Assembly: GCF_014204865.1 (NCBI RefSeq)
Contig: NZ_JACHMG010000001.1
Coordinates: forward strand, 5,420,501 to 5,484,500
Reading direction: 5' to 3'
DNA: 64,000 nucleotides
Origin: Amycolatopsis jiangsuensis
Lineage (GTDB): Bacteria; Actinomycetota; Actinomycetes; Mycobacteriales; Pseudonocardiaceae
Under the pieces are notes generated by a model. That model was given only the letters and a program-made list of their open reading frames with translations, did no database searches and was not told the DNA's origin. The stretch's first letter is position 1, and each line of letters opens with the position of its first letter. Positions 53,065 through 62,927 of the stretch are shown here, piece by piece. The position numbers were made by a program, and so were the translations under genes.

Positions 53065-53853
53065 ATGAGCAAGCTCGCACTCGTCACCGGGGCCACCTCC
53101 GGCATCGGCAGGGCCTACGCCGAACGCCTCGCCGCGGACGGCTACGACCTGATCCTCGTCGGCCGCCGGACGGAACGGCTGGCGGAGTTCGCCGCGAACC
53201 ACCCCGGCGTACGGACCGTCGCCGCGGACCTGTCGACCGCCGAGGGCGTCGACACGGTCGCCGGGATCTGCGCGGACGAGCCGCTGGACCTGCTCGTCAA
53301 CAACGCCGGGGTCTCGCACTACATGGCGCTGGCCGAACTGCCGGCGGACAAGGCCCACGAGGTCGTCCAGGTCAAGGTCGTCGCCGCCACCATGCTCGCT
53401 CGCGCCGCGGTCGCGGGCATGCAGGCACGCGGCAGCGGTTCGATCGTGAACGTGTCCGGCATGTTCGCCTTCAGCGGCCCGGCCCCGGCGTCCGTGCAGC
53501 CCCGGCGCGCTGTCTACGCCGGAACGCTGGCGTACCTGGTGACGATGTCGCAGGCGTTGAGCGTGGAATTGGAGGGCACCGGTGTCGGCGTCCAGGTCGT
53601 GTGCCCGGGTGTCGTGGCCACCGAGTTCCACGAACGGCAGGGTCTCGACCTGAGCGCGGTGCCCCGGATGAGCGCCGCCGACGTCGTCACCGCGAGCCTG
53701 CGTGGCCTGGAACTGGGCGAGGTCGTCTGCGCCCCCGGCGTGGAGGACACCGGCCTGCTGGACGCGGTCTTCCACGCCGACCTCGCCGCGCTGGGCGGGC
53801 AGGGCACGGAGCTCGCCTCCCGTTACCGGTCCACGGCGGATCGGCGGGCCTAG
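53065..53853 (+). CDS. SDR family protein lacking the catalytic lysine
   Basis: A 262-residue short-chain dehydrogenase-fold protein. VTGATSGIGRAYAERLA is the cofactor motif, LLVNNAGVSHYMAL follows, and VNVSGMFAFSG holds Ser131. The expected YxxxK reads Tyr151-Ala-Gly-Thr-Leu155, so the lysine that positions the ribose and lowers the tyrosine pKa is missing. VVCPGVVATEFHE and the C-terminal helix are normal. It may bind NAD(P) without standard activity, or use a variant mechanism. AGGGAAGGAC precedes ATG 53065. Confidence 0.9.
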   Translation: MSKLALVTGATSGIGRAYAERLAADGYDLILVGRRTERLAEFAANHPGVRTVAADLSTAEGVDTVAGICADEPLDLLVNNAGVSHYMALAELPADKAHEVVQVKVVAATMLARAAVAGMQARGSGSIVNVSGMFAFSGPAPASVQPRRAVYAGTLAYLVTMSQALSVELEGTGVGVQVVCPGVVATEFHERQGLDLSAVPRMSAADVVTASLRGLELGEVVCAPGVEDTGLLDAVFHADLAALGGQGTELASRYRSTADRRA

Positions 53854-53900
53854 GCAACGGTGCCAAGGGCGACCGGACGGCGCCGCTTTCGAACCAGGCG

Positions 53901-55490
53901 CTAGCCGGCCACGCCGAGTCCGCGGATCAGGTCGGCCGCCTTCTCCGCGACCATGATCGTCGGCGCGTTGGTGTTGCCGCGGGGCACGACCGGCATCACC
54001 GACGCGTCCACGACCCGCAGGCCGTCGATCCCACGCACCTTCAGCTCGGGGTCCACCACAGCCTGGTCGCCCGAGCCCATCGCGCACGTGCCGACCGGGT
54101 GGTACAGGGTCTGGGTGTTCTCGCGGATGTGCTCGGTCAGCGCCTCGTCGGAAAGCTCGTGCGACGCGGGCAGGTGCGGCCGGTCGAGGAACCGCGCCAG
54201 CGGACCGGAGCGGCCGATGTCGATCAGCGACCGCAGTGCCGAGCGCATCGTCTCCATGTCGATCGGCTCGGAGTAGTAGGCCGGGTCGATCTCGGGTTTC
54301 CACAACGGGTTCGCCGACTTCAGCCGGAGCCGGCCGCGGCTGGCCACGTCGACCAGGGTGGCCGCGGAGGTGAAACCGGACACGGCCGGCTCGCGCAGTC
54401 CGTTGTCGTAGAACAGCGTGGGTGCCACGTGCACCTGCATGTCCGGCGCGGCGAGCCCGTCGCGGGTCGGGAAGAAGGCGCCGGCCTCGCCGACGTTCGA
54501 GGCGAGCGGGCCGCGGCGGGTCAGCTGGTAGCGGACCAGCCCGGCCGGGGTCGCCGCGTCCACCAGGTCGGTGGTGCCCTTGGTGGACCAGATGATCGGC
54601 GCCGCCGGGTGGTCGTGCAGGTTCTCGCCGACGCCGGGCAGCCCGGCGACCACGTCGATGCCCAGCTCCCGCAGGTGCTCGGCCGGGCCGACGCCGGAGA
54701 GCATCAGCAGCTGGGGTGAGTTCACCGCGCCGCCGCAGAGCAGCACCTCCCGCGTCGCCCGGACGGTGGCCGGCATGCCTTTGTCCAGATAGGACACTCC
54801 GCTCGCGCGGGCGCCCTCGAACAGGATCCGCGTCGTCTGCGCGTGCGTGCGCACGGTGAGGTTGGGCCGCGACAGCGCGGGGCGCAGGTAGGCGTCCGCG
54901 GTGGACCAGCGTCGGCCGCGTTTGCAGGTGACCTGGTACTGGCCCGCGCCCTCCTGGCTCTCGCCGTTGAAGTCGTCGGTGCGCTTGAGGCCCCAGGCGA
55001 CCGCGCTGTCGACCCAGGCGCTGGACAGCTCGTGGGTGAACCGCCGGTCCTCGACGTGCAGTGGCCCGTCCGTACCGTGCAGCGGGCCGCCGAAGCGCTG
55101 GTTGGCCTCCGCGCGGGTGAAGTAGGGCAGCACGTCGTCCCAGCCCCAGCCGGTGGCGCCGTGCGAGTCGCGCCAGCCGTCGTAGTCGGCGCGGTTGCCG
55201 CGGATGTAGATCATCGCGTTGATCGACGAGCAGCCGCCCAGCACCTTGCCCCGCGGCCAGTACGCGGACTTGCCGGTGTGCTTCTGCTCGACGGTCTCGT
55301 AGTTCCAGTCCCAGCGGGTCTTGAACAGCGACGCGAACGCGGCCGGGATGTGGATCTCGTCCGCGGTGTCCTCGCCACCCGCTTCGAGCAGCAGCACCCG
55401 CGCGGCCGGGTCCTCACTCAGCCTCGCCGCGAGCACGCACCCCGCGCTCCCGGCCCCGACGATGACGTAGTCGAAGGACTGCTCGGCCAC
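53901..55490 (-). CDS. GMC oxidoreductase (choline dehydrogenase-like)
   Basis: A 529-residue FAD alcohol oxidase/dehydrogenase. Features: FDYVIVGAGSAGCVLAARLS (FAD loop), LLLEAGGEDTADE, YWPRGKVLGGCSSINAMIYI (GMC signature 1), GGAVNSPQLLMLSGVGPAEH (signature 2), and the C-terminal active site TLYHPVGTCAMG (His) with PRGNTNAPTIMVAEK (Asn). Probably oxidises an alcohol to an aldehyde; the ALDH at 50292 could take the product further, although it is on the other strand. GTG 55490 follows TGGAGGCACC. Confidence 0.93.
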   Translation of the reverse strand: MAEQSFDYVIVGAGSAGCVLAARLSEDPAARVLLLEAGGEDTADEIHIPAAFASLFKTRWDWNYETVEQKHTGKSAYWPRGKVLGGCSSINAMIYIRGNRADYDGWRDSHGATGWGWDDVLPYFTRAEANQRFGGPLHGTDGPLHVEDRRFTHELSSAWVDSAVAWGLKRTDDFNGESQEGAGQYQVTCKRGRRWSTADAYLRPALSRPNLTVRTHAQTTRILFEGARASGVSYLDKGMPATVRATREVLLCGGAVNSPQLLMLSGVGPAEHLRELGIDVVAGLPGVGENLHDHPAAPIIWSTKGTTDLVDAATPAGLVRYQLTRRGPLASNVGEAGAFFPTRDGLAAPDMQVHVAPTLFYDNGLREPAVSGFTSAATLVDVASRGRLRLKSANPLWKPEIDPAYYSEPIDMETMRSALRSLIDIGRSGPLARFLDRPHLPASHELSDEALTEHIRENTQTLYHPVGTCAMGSGDQAVVDPELKVRGIDGLRVVDASVMPVVPRGNTNAPTIMVAEKAADLIRGLGVAG

Positions 55491-55670
55491 GGTGCCTCCA
55501 GCTGTCGTGTTGACGTGCTGCCAATGACGCATTCTGCCGCAGCACGCGGGGTGGCGAAAGCATCCCGCGGACCGGGCCGCCGGGCCAGTCCGCGTGGTCA
55601 AGTACCCTGGATGCCGTAGTAGTGCCCCCGCGACCTGCGTGAACCCTGCGTGAACAAGGAGCAGCCTGCC

Positions 55671-55910
55671 GTGGCTCGAGTCGTCGTCGATGTCATGCCC
55701 AAACCCGAGATCCTCGACCCGCAGGGGCAGGCGGTGGCGCGTGCGCTGCCGCGGCTCGGCTTCAGCGGGGTCGGCGAGGTGCGCCAGGGGCGGCACTTCG
55801 AACTCGACGTCGACGACACCGTCGACGACGAGACGCTCGCCAAGATCGCCGAGGGCTTCCTCGCCAACCCGGTGATCGAGCAGTGGACGATCCGGCGGGT
55901 GGACGCGTGA
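55671..55910 (+). CDS. purS: FGAM synthase subunit PurS
   Basis: A 79-residue small subunit that bridges PurQ and PurL in the FGAR-to-FGAM reaction. [20 protein letters not shown] is the canonical start, and [11 protein letters not shown] and [20 protein letters not shown] complete the fold. GTG 55671 with AAGGAG 12 nt upstream is preferred to an upstream in-frame ATG. The stop overlaps purQ (GTGA). Upstream TACCCT at about 55603 may be its -10 box. Confidence 0.96.
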   Translation: MARVVVDVMPKPEILDPQGQAVARALPRLGFSGVGEVRQGRHFELDVDDTVDDETLAKIAEGFLANPVIEQWTIRRVDA

Positions 55911-56584
55911 GCGCGCGGATCGGGGTCATCACCTTCCCCGGCACGCTCGACGACGGCGACGCGGCCCGCGCGGTCCGCTACGCCGACGCCGAGGCGGTCT
56001 CGCTCTGGCACGCCGACGAGGACCTGCACGGCGTGGACGCGGTGGTCGTGCCGGGCGGCTTCTCCTACGGCGACTACCTGCGGGCCGGCGTGATCGCCCG
56101 CTACGCGCCGGTGATGACGTCGGTGATCGAGGCCGCGCACAAGGGCATGCCGGTGCTGGGCATCTGCAACGGCTTCCAGATCTTGTGTGAGGCCGGTCTG
56201 CTGCCCGGCGCGATGATCCGCAACGAGGGCCTGCACTTCGTGTGCCGCGACCAGTGGCTGCGCGTCGAGAACCACCGCACCGCCTGGACCACCCGCTACG
56301 AGCAGGGCGCGGAAATTCTCGTCCCGCTCAAGAACAACGACGGCTGCTACGTGGCCGATCAGTCCACTGTGGACATGCTCGAGGCGGAGGGTCGCGTGGT
56401 GTTCCGCTACGTGGGCGGCAACCCGAACGGCTCGCGCGCCGACATCGCCGGCATCACCAGCGAAAACGGCCGGGTGGTCGGCCTGATGCCGCACCCGGAG
56501 CACGCGATCGACGCGCTCACCGGCCCTTCCGACGACGGACTCGGCCTGTTCTACAGCGCGGTCGACGCACTGGTGAAGGCCTGA
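55907..56584 (+). CDS. purQ: FGAM synthase glutaminase subunit PurQ
   Basis: A 225-residue class I glutamine amidotransferase that supplies ammonia to PurL. The N-terminus is [20 protein letters not shown]; the nucleophile Cys is in [10 protein letters not shown]; the His/Glu pair is in [25 protein letters not shown] is typical. GTG 55907 overlaps the purS stop, so the two subunits are coupled. Unlike the common purSQL order, purL is 4 kb away, behind three minus-strand genes. Confidence 0.97.
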   Translation: MSARIGVITFPGTLDDGDAARAVRYADAEAVSLWHADEDLHGVDAVVVPGGFSYGDYLRAGVIARYAPVMTSVIEAAHKGMPVLGICNGFQILCEAGLLPGAMIRNEGLHFVCRDQWLRVENHRTAWTTRYEQGAEILVPLKNNDGCYVADQSTVDMLEAEGRVVFRYVGGNPNGSRADIAGITSENGRVVGLMPHPEHAIDALTGPSDDGLGLFYSAVDALVKA

Positions 56585-56593
56585 GGCGAAGGT

Positions 56594-56627
56594 TGGGCTC
56601 CGGACCCGCGCGGAGCGGCGGAGCCCA
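56594..56627. terminator. Bidirectional hairpin, purQ / PPOX gene
   Basis: TGGGCTCCG (56594-56602) pairs perfectly with 56619-56627 around a 16-nt loop, in the 55-bp gap between convergent genes. Confidence 0.75.
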
Positions 56628-56639
56628 GCAGGCCCGCTG

Positions 56640-57050
56640 TCAGAGGTTGCCGGAAAGCCACTTCTCCGGCCGCACCCGGATCAGCACGGAGTCCTCGCTC
56701 ACCGAGCCGGCGACGAAAGCCCGCGCTTCGGCGTCCGGCAGATAGCGGGCGGCGATCCGCAGCGCCTGTTCGTCGGTCAGCGACTCGAGACCGGCGACCG
56801 GGCCGGACACCGTGACGTACCGGTAGGGCGGCGTCTCCCGCTGCACCGCGAGGCTGAGCTGCCCGGCGGCCTCGAGCGCGCGGTACTTCACGGTGCTGCG
56901 CCGGGTCGAGATCAGGACCTCCCCGCCCGGCGAGTAGTCGTACCAGACCGGTACGGCCAGCGGCGCCGCACCTTCGCGGCTCACCGCCAGCATCCCTACC
57001 CGCTCCTCGGCGAGGAACTTCTCCCGCTCGTCCACCGTCATGACTGCCAT
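56640..57050 (-). CDS. Pyridoxamine-phosphate-oxidase-fold (PPOX) protein
   Basis: A 136-residue split-barrel flavin- or F420-binding protein. AEERVGMLAVSREGAAPLAV and PVWYDYSPGGEVLISTR are typical of the PNPOx-like family, and RVRPEKWLSGNL is the usual end. Actinobacterial members often use F420; the cofactor cannot be decided by eye. ATG 57050 or 57041 (MTVDEREK) could be the start. It lies between purQ and the ABC exporter genes, divergent from none of them. Confidence 0.88.
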   Translation of the reverse strand: MAVMTVDEREKFLAEERVGMLAVSREGAAPLAVPVWYDYSPGGEVLISTRRSTVKYRALEAAGQLSLAVQRETPPYRYVTVSGPVAGLESLTDEQALRIAARYLPDAEARAFVAGSVSEDSVLIRVRPEKWLSGNL

Positions 57051-57124
57051 TCGGCGTTACCTCCGACCAGAGATCCACTTGTGTCGGAGGCAACACCGGT
57101 GTGGTGGGCGGCATTCCCGGCGAG

Positions 57125-58867
57125 TCAGGTCGCCGCTTCCACCAAGCGGGCGTACGGGCCCCGCGCGGCCAGCAACTGCTCGTGCGAACCCAGCTCGGTG
57201 ATCCGGCCGCCTTCCACCACCGCGACCCGGTCGGCCGCGGCCGCGGTGTGCAGACGGTGCGCGATCGCGATCACCGTACGACCTTCCAGCACCGCGGTCA
57301 GGGAACGCTCCAGATCGCGGGCCGAGCCGGTGTCCAGCAGCGACGTCGCCTCGTCCAGTACGAGGGTGTGCGGGTCGGCCAGCACGACCCGGGCCAGCGC
57401 CAGCTGCTGGGCGAGCGCGGCCGGCACCGCGTACGCCCCGGAACCGAGCCGGGTGTCCAGCCCGTCCGGCAGACCGGCCGCCCACCCCTCGGCACCCACC
57501 GACGCCAGCGCCGCCAGCAGTTCCTCGTCGGTCCAGTCGCCGGTACCGCGGCGGGCGGGCAGCGAGAGGTTTTCCCGCAAGGTGCCGGAGAACGTGTGGT
57601 GCTCCTGGGTGAGCAGCAGCACCTCGCCCCGCAGCACGTCGTCCGCCAGCGACGACACCTCGGTGCCGCCGACCCGGATCGACCCCGACGTCGGCGCCGA
57701 GATCCCGGCCAGCAACCGGCCGAGGGTCGACTTGCCGGCACCGGACGGGCCGACGATCGCCAGCCGTTCACCCCGCGGCACCCGCAGGTCGATGCCGTGC
57801 AGCACCTCCCGGTCGGCCGTGTAGCCGAACCGCACGTCGCGCACCTCGATGTCGCGTCCCCGCGGCACCTCGGTCACCTTCACCGCGGTTTCCGTCGGAT
57901 GCACGCCGAGGATCCGGCGCGCGGCGGCGGTCGCCACCTGCAGGTCTTCCAGCCAGAACAGCGCTTCGTTCAGCGGCGCGGTCATGGCCTGCGCGTACGC
58001 GAGCATCGTGGTGATGGTGCCGAGCCCCGCCCAGCCCTGGGTGTAGGCCAGTACGCCGAGCAGCAGCAGCGCCGCGATCGGCAGCACGTAACTGATCTCC
58101 AGCGACGGCAGCCAGCGCAGCTGCAGCGCCCGCATCCGGCGTTCACCGAGAATCGCCTGGTCGAGCGTGTCCCGGCCGGTGCGGATGCGGCGTTCGGTGA
58201 GCCCGAGCGCCTCGACCGTCCGGGCGCCTTCGACCGTCTCGTGCGTGCTCGACTGCACATCACCCCAGCGGTCCAGCATCCAGGCCATCCGGCTGGGGAT
58301 CCGCCGCTGATACCAGATGTTCACCGGCACCAGCAGTGGCAGCGCGACCAGCAACGCGAGCGCCAGCAGCGGTGACGTCACGATCATCGCGATCGCGGTC
58401 AGGACTACGGTGACCGCGGCGATCAGGATTTCCGGCGCCGCGAAGCGCACCGCGTGGTCGAGCCGGCTGAGGTCGGTGGTCGCCCGGCTCAGCAGGTCGC
58501 CGGTACCGGCCGCCTCGACCGTGCCCAGCGGCAGGTCCAGCGCGTTCGTCACGAGCTTTTCCCGGGTCTGCGCCAGCACCCGCTCACCGAACACCCGGCC
58601 GCGGAACCGGGCCGCCTTCTTCGCCCACGCCTGCAGCACCAGCACCACGACGAACGCGGCGGCCAGCAGGTCGACGCGCGTGGTGCTGCTGCCCTCGACC
58701 ACCCCGTCCACGAGCCGGCCGAGCAACTGCGGTCCGGCCAGCCCGATCAGGGTGGCCAGGCAGAACAGCCCGAGCATCACGGAGGCCTCGCGGCGATGCT
58801 CGGCCGCGGTGCGCACCGCCCAGCGCCGCACCTCGTGCCTCGACGCGAGCGGCAGCCGCGTGGTCAT
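57125..58867 (-). CDS. ABC exporter subunit with degenerate signature motif
   Basis: A 580-residue transmembrane-ATPase fusion. Six helices occupy residues 25-320; the ATPase domain follows. Walker A GPSGAGKST (373-381), Q-loop LLLTQEHHTF, Walker B TLVLDEA (501-507) and H-loop His537 are intact, but where LSGGQ should be the sequence reads AYAVPAALAQQ (478-488). Its partner shows the reverse defect. ATG 58867 overlaps the partner's stop (ATGA). Together they form a heterodimeric exporter for an unknown substrate. Confidence 0.93.
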   Translation of the reverse strand: MTTRLPLASRHEVRRWAVRTAAEHRREASVMLGLFCLATLIGLAGPQLLGRLVDGVVEGSSTTRVDLLAAAFVVVLVLQAWAKKAARFRGRVFGERVLAQTREKLVTNALDLPLGTVEAAGTGDLLSRATTDLSRLDHAVRFAAPEILIAAVTVVLTAIAMIVTSPLLALALLVALPLLVPVNIWYQRRIPSRMAWMLDRWGDVQSSTHETVEGARTVEALGLTERRIRTGRDTLDQAILGERRMRALQLRWLPSLEISYVLPIAALLLLGVLAYTQGWAGLGTITTMLAYAQAMTAPLNEALFWLEDLQVATAAARRILGVHPTETAVKVTEVPRGRDIEVRDVRFGYTADREVLHGIDLRVPRGERLAIVGPSGAGKSTLGRLLAGISAPTSGSIRVGGTEVSSLADDVLRGEVLLLTQEHHTFSGTLRENLSLPARRGTGDWTDEELLAALASVGAEGWAAGLPDGLDTRLGSGAYAVPAALAQQLALARVVLADPHTLVLDEATSLLDTGSARDLERSLTAVLEGRTVIAIAHRLHTAAAADRVAVVEGGRITELGSHEQLLAARGPYARLVEAAT

Positions 58868-60591
58868 ACCGTCACCGCCTTCCCGTGCACCACTTCGTCC
58901 GCCACATTCCTCCACAGTGGACTCTGGCTGAACACCACTGTGGTCTGTCCGCGGCGCAATCGCGCCACTCGCTCGGTGATCCGTGCCTCGGTGTGCGCGT
59001 CGACCGCCGAGGTCGGCTCGTCGAGCAACAGCACGTCGGCGTCGATCGCGAGGGCCCGCGCCAGGCTCAGCCGCTGGCGCTGACCGCCGGAGACCTCACG
59101 ACCGCGTTCGCCGATCAGCTCGTCCACGCCCCTGGGCAGGGCCTCGACGATGTCCTCGGCGTCCGACGCGTGCAGCGCCGCGAAGATGTCCACCTCGCTC
59201 GGCGCCGGTGGGGTCAGCTGCTCCCGCAGCACCCCGGAGAACCAGAGGTCCTGGTTGTGCGCGTACACGACGCGGGCCCGCAGCTCGGCCAGCGCCACTC
59301 GGTCCGTCGGCACCTCGCCGACCAGCACCTGCTCGCCCTCGGCCGGATCGGTGAACCGGGCCATCCGCTCGGCGATCGCCTGCGCTTCGGCACCGAGGTC
59401 GACCACCGTCAGCCTGCCGGGTGCGATCCGGATGCCGCTGCTCGTGTCCACCAGCTCCAGCGGCCCGTCCGGCAGCGGCAGCGGCTCGGCCGGATCCGTG
59501 AGGTCGGGGCGCAGCGCAAGCAGCCCGCACACCTTCCTCGCCGAGACCGTGCCGGAGCTCCACGCGCTGACCGCCTCGGTCGCGGTGCTCACCGGCACCA
59601 CGAGGAACGCGGAGATCCCGTAGAACGCGACCAGTTCGCCGACGCCGATCGTGCCGTCGAGGGCGAGCCGCGCGCCGAGCCAGGTGATCGCCACCGTGAC
59701 CAGGCCCGGCAGCACGATCTCCGCTGCGGCGAGCCAGGCCTCGCTGCGTCCGACCTCGACGCCCGACCGCCGCACCGTCTGGCTGGCCTCGTGGAACCGG
59801 CGCAGGAACCGCCGCTCGCCGCCGACGCCACGCAGGATCCGCAGGCCGGACACGATGTCCGCGCCCAGCGAGTTGACCTCGCTCAGGTTCTCCCGCTGGA
59901 CGCCCTTGCGCTTCTGCAGCGGCGCCAGCAGCGGGCCGATCCCGACCACCGCGAGTGGCACGCCGACCAGCGCGACCACGCCGAGCAGCGGCGACGTGCC
60001 GAGCATCGCCACGCCGATCACCGCGAACGCCACGATCGAGCCCACCGTGCGGCCGACCACCTCGCAGGCGTTGCCGATCCAGTTCATGTCCGAGGAGGTG
60101 ACTGCCACGACGTTGCCGGTGGTCGTCGCCTCGCGCAGCTTCGCGCCGAGCCGGGTGGTGTGTTCGGTGACCGTGCGCTGCGTGGTGCCCGCGCCGTGCA
60201 GCCACATCCCGTACGAGGTGAAGTGCAGCCAGGTACCGAAGCCCGCCTGCACCAGCCCGAGCCCGCCCGCGACGAGCGCCCAGCGCCAGAGCACGCCGGT
60301 GTCGTGGGCCGCGATCGCGTCGACTCCGCGGCCGATCACCAGCGGCAGCAGCGCGGTCGGCAGCGACCAGAGGGCACCGGTGACCGACGCGGTGAGCACG
60401 AGCCACGGCCGCGAGCGCAGCAGCGCCACCAGGTAGCGGCCGGCCGTCGGGCGGGCCGGCAGCCGGAGATCGGGGAAGCGATACGTGGCGGAGAGCACGA
60501 TCACCGACAGTAAGCCGCTCAGCACCTCGCGCGCGACTGATTTACGGTCTCGCGACTGCCTGCGCCGGTCCCCACCGGCTTCACCAGCCAC
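58864..60591 (-). CDS. ABC exporter subunit lacking Walker A
   Basis: A 575-residue fusion with six helices (about 60-345) and an ATPase domain. The Walker A position reads [14 protein letters not shown] (396-409), with no GxxGxGKS. The H-loop His is also gone (VVFSQS). VSGGQ (500-504) and Walker B DVLLLDEP (519-526) are intact, and the Q-loop is AHNQDLW. It therefore cannot bind ATP normally but supplies the signature to its partner. The GTG 60591 start is close to purL (27 nt); a start further in, before [10 protein letters not shown], is possible. Confidence 0.93.
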   Translation of the reverse strand: MAGEAGGDRRRQSRDRKSVAREVLSGLLSVIVLSATYRFPDLRLPARPTAGRYLVALLRSRPWLVLTASVTGALWSLPTALLPLVIGRGVDAIAAHDTGVLWRWALVAGGLGLVQAGFGTWLHFTSYGMWLHGAGTTQRTVTEHTTRLGAKLREATTTGNVVAVTSSDMNWIGNACEVVGRTVGSIVAFAVIGVAMLGTSPLLGVVALVGVPLAVVGIGPLLAPLQKRKGVQRENLSEVNSLGADIVSGLRILRGVGGERRFLRRFHEASQTVRRSGVEVGRSEAWLAAAEIVLPGLVTVAITWLGARLALDGTIGVGELVAFYGISAFLVVPVSTATEAVSAWSSGTVSARKVCGLLALRPDLTDPAEPLPLPDGPLELVDTSSGIRIAPGRLTVVDLGAEAQAIAERMARFTDPAEGEQVLVGEVPTDRVALAELRARVVYAHNQDLWFSGVLREQLTPPAPSEVDIFAALHASDAEDIVEALPRGVDELIGERGREVSGGQRQRLSLARALAIDADVLLLDEPTSAVDAHTEARITERVARLRRGQTTVVFSQSPLWRNVADEVVHGKAVTV

Positions 60592-60604
60592 GAGGTCCTG
60601 CCCG

Positions 60605-60610
60605 TATCCT
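60605..60610 (+). promoter_or_regulatory. -10-like TATCCT, leaderless purL
   Basis: TATCCT ends 7 nt before the purL GTG (60618), with no Shine-Dalgarno sequence. Divergent ABC gene starts 14 nt to the left. Confidence 0.5.
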
Positions 60611-60617
60611 GGCGGCC

Positions 60618-62924
60618 GTGGCGAACCCTGACGCGGACACCGTGACCAGCACTGTCGATACCACCGGACAGGCAGCGGCGACCCCCCAGCTCACCCAGCC
60701 CTACGTCGAACTCGGGCTCGCGGACGACGAGTACGCCCGGATCCGGGAGATCCTCGGCCGCCGTCCCACCGACGCCGAGCTGGCGATGTACTCGGTGATG
60801 TGGAGTGAGCACTGCTCGTACAAGTCGTCGAAGAAGCACCTGCGCTACTTCGGCGAGACGGCCACCGACGAGATGAAGGCGAAGATGCTCGCCGGCATCG
60901 GCGAGAACGCCGGGGTGGTCGACATCGGCGACGGCTGGGCGGTCACCTTCAAGGTGGAAAGCCACAACCATCCGTCCTATGTGGAGCCTTACCAGGGCGC
61001 GGCGACCGGGGTCGGCGGGATCGTGCGCGACATCATGGCGATGGGCGCCCGTCCGCTCGCCGTGCAGGACGCGCTGCGCTTCGGCCCGGCGGACGCGCCG
61101 GACACCAAGCGGGTGCTGCCCGGCGTGGTCGCGGGGGTCGGCGGCTACGGCAACTGCCTCGGCCTGCCGAACGTCGGCGGTGAGCTGGTGTTCGACCCGT
61201 CGTACGCGGGAAACCCGCTGGTCAACGCGTTGTGTGTGGGGGCGATGCGGACCGAGGACCTGCACCTGGCGTTCGCCTCGGGGGCGGGCAACAAGATCAT
61301 CCTGTTCGGCGCGCGGACCGGTCTCGACGGGATCGGCGGAGTTTCGGTGCTGGCCAGCGACACGTTCTCCGGCGAGGAATCGGCCACCGGGCGCAGGAAG
61401 CTGCCGAGCGTGCAGGTGGGCGATCCGTTCACCGAGAAGGTGCTCATCGAGTGCTGCCTCGACCTGTTCCGGGAGAACCTGGTCGTCGGCATCCAGGACC
61501 TCGGCGGTGCCGGGCTGTCGTGTGCCACCTCGGAGCTGGCCGCGGCCGGCGACGGTGGAATGCACGTCTACCTCGACCGTGTTCCGCTGCGCGCCACCGG
61601 GATGACCCCGGCCGAGGTGCTCTCCAGCGAATCGCAGGAGCGGATGTGCGCGGTGGTCGCCCCGGAGAACGTCGAGGCGTTCCTGGCGGTGTGCCGCAAA
61701 TGGGACGTGCTCGCCACCGACATCGGTGAGGTGACCGACGGCGAGCACCTGGTGATCACCTGGCACGACGAGGTCGTGGTCGACGTCCCGGCGCACACCG
61801 TCGCGCACCAGGGCCCGGTGTACGACCGTCCGGTCGCGCGGCCCGCCTTCCAGGACGCGCTGGTCGCCGACACGTCCGCGGATCTGCCGCGGCCGTCCAC
61901 CGCCGACGGACTGCGTGCGGACTTCCTCAAGCTGATCGCGGCGCCGAACCAGGCGTCGAAGGAATGGGTCACCTCGCAGTACGACCGGTACGTGCGCGGC
62001 AATTCGGTGCTGTCACAGCCGTCCGACTCGGGCATGATCCGGATCGACGAGGAGAGCAACCGCGGCGTGTCGGTGGCCACCGACTGCAACGCGAAGTTCG
62101 TTTACCTCGATCCGTACCGCGGCGCGCAGCTGGCGCTCGCCGAGGCCTACCGCAACGTCGCCACCGGCGGCGCGACACCGGTCGCGGTGTCCGACTGCCT
62201 CAACTTCGGCGCGCCGACCGACCCCGGCGTGATGTGGCAGTTCGAACAGGCCGTGCACGGTCTCGCGGACGGCTGCGTCGAGCTGGGCATCCCGGTCACC
62301 GGCGGCAACGTGAGCTTCTTCAACCAGACCGGCGACACGGCCATCCTGCCCACCCCGGTGGTCGCCGTACTGGGCGTGATCGACGACGTGCGCCGCCGGA
62401 TCCCGACCGGAATCGGCGCGGAGGCCGGGGAAACCCTGCTGTTGCTGGGCGAGACCCACGACGAGCTGGACGGCTCGGCCTGGGCCCGCGAGCTGCACGG
62501 GCACCTCGGCGGCGTGCCCCCGCGGGTGGACCTGGCGAGGGAGAAGCTGCTGGGCGAAATCCTGGTGGCGGGCTCGCGCGACGGGATGATCTCCGCCGCG
62601 CACGACCTCGCCGACGGTGGCCTCGCCCAGGCCCTCACCGAGACCGTCCTGATCGGACAGTGTGGTGCCCGGGTGTTCCTGGACCGTGATCAGGACCCGT
62701 TCGTGCAGCTGTTCTCGGAGTCGGCCGGCCGGGTGCTGGTGGCGGTCCCGCGGACCGAGGAGCTGCGGTTCACCGAGATGTGCACCGCCCGCGGTCTGCC
62801 GTGGCGCAAGACCGGAGTGGTGGACCCGGAATCCGGCACCCTCGAGCTGCAGGGGCTGACCGAGTTCAGCCTGGACGAACTCCGCGCGGCCTGGGAAAGC
62901 ACGCTCCCGGCCCTGTTCGACTGA
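60618..62924 (+). CDS. purL: FGAM synthase large subunit PurL
   Basis: The 768-residue catalytic subunit (small PurL type) that makes FGAM from FGAR, ATP and ammonia with PurQ and PurS. Features: [38 protein letters not shown] (active-site loop with catalytic His), [39 protein letters not shown], and the second-half repeat [18 protein letters not shown] and [13 protein letters not shown] roughly 25-residue Thr/Ala-rich N-terminal extension precedes QPYVELGL. It converges with the pentapeptide-repeat gene, 3 nt apart. Confidence 0.98.
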   Translation: MANPDADTVTSTVDTTGQAAATPQLTQPYVELGLADDEYARIREILGRRPTDAELAMYSVMWSEHCSYKSSKKHLRYFGETATDEMKAKMLAGIGENAGVVDIGDGWAVTFKVESHNHPSYVEPYQGAATGVGGIVRDIMAMGARPLAVQDALRFGPADAPDTKRVLPGVVAGVGGYGNCLGLPNVGGELVFDPSYAGNPLVNALCVGAMRTEDLHLAFASGAGNKIILFGARTGLDGIGGVSVLASDTFSGEESATGRRKLPSVQVGDPFTEKVLIECCLDLFRENLVVGIQDLGGAGLSCATSELAAAGDGGMHVYLDRVPLRATGMTPAEVLSSESQERMCAVVAPENVEAFLAVCRKWDVLATDIGEVTDGEHLVITWHDEVVVDVPAHTVAHQGPVYDRPVARPAFQDALVADTSADLPRPSTADGLRADFLKLIAAPNQASKEWVTSQYDRYVRGNSVLSQPSDSGMIRIDEESNRGVSVATDCNAKFVYLDPYRGAQLALAEAYRNVATGGATPVAVSDCLNFGAPTDPGVMWQFEQAVHGLADGCVELGIPVTGGNVSFFNQTGDTAILPTPVVAVLGVIDDVRRRIPTGIGAEAGETLLLLGETHDELDGSAWARELHGHLGGVPPRVDLAREKLLGEILVAGSRDGMISAAHDLADGGLAQALTETVLIGQCGARVFLDRDQDPFVQLFSESAGRVLVAVPRTEELRFTEMCTARGLPWRKTGVVDPESGTLELQGLTEFSLDELRAAWESTLPALFD

Positions 62925-62927
62925 CCG

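Noticed and set aside
50292..55490. Glycine-betaine (betA/betB) pathway from the GMC and ALDH genes
   Set aside because: The two genes are on opposite strands with other genes between, and the ALDH active-site region does not look BetB-like.
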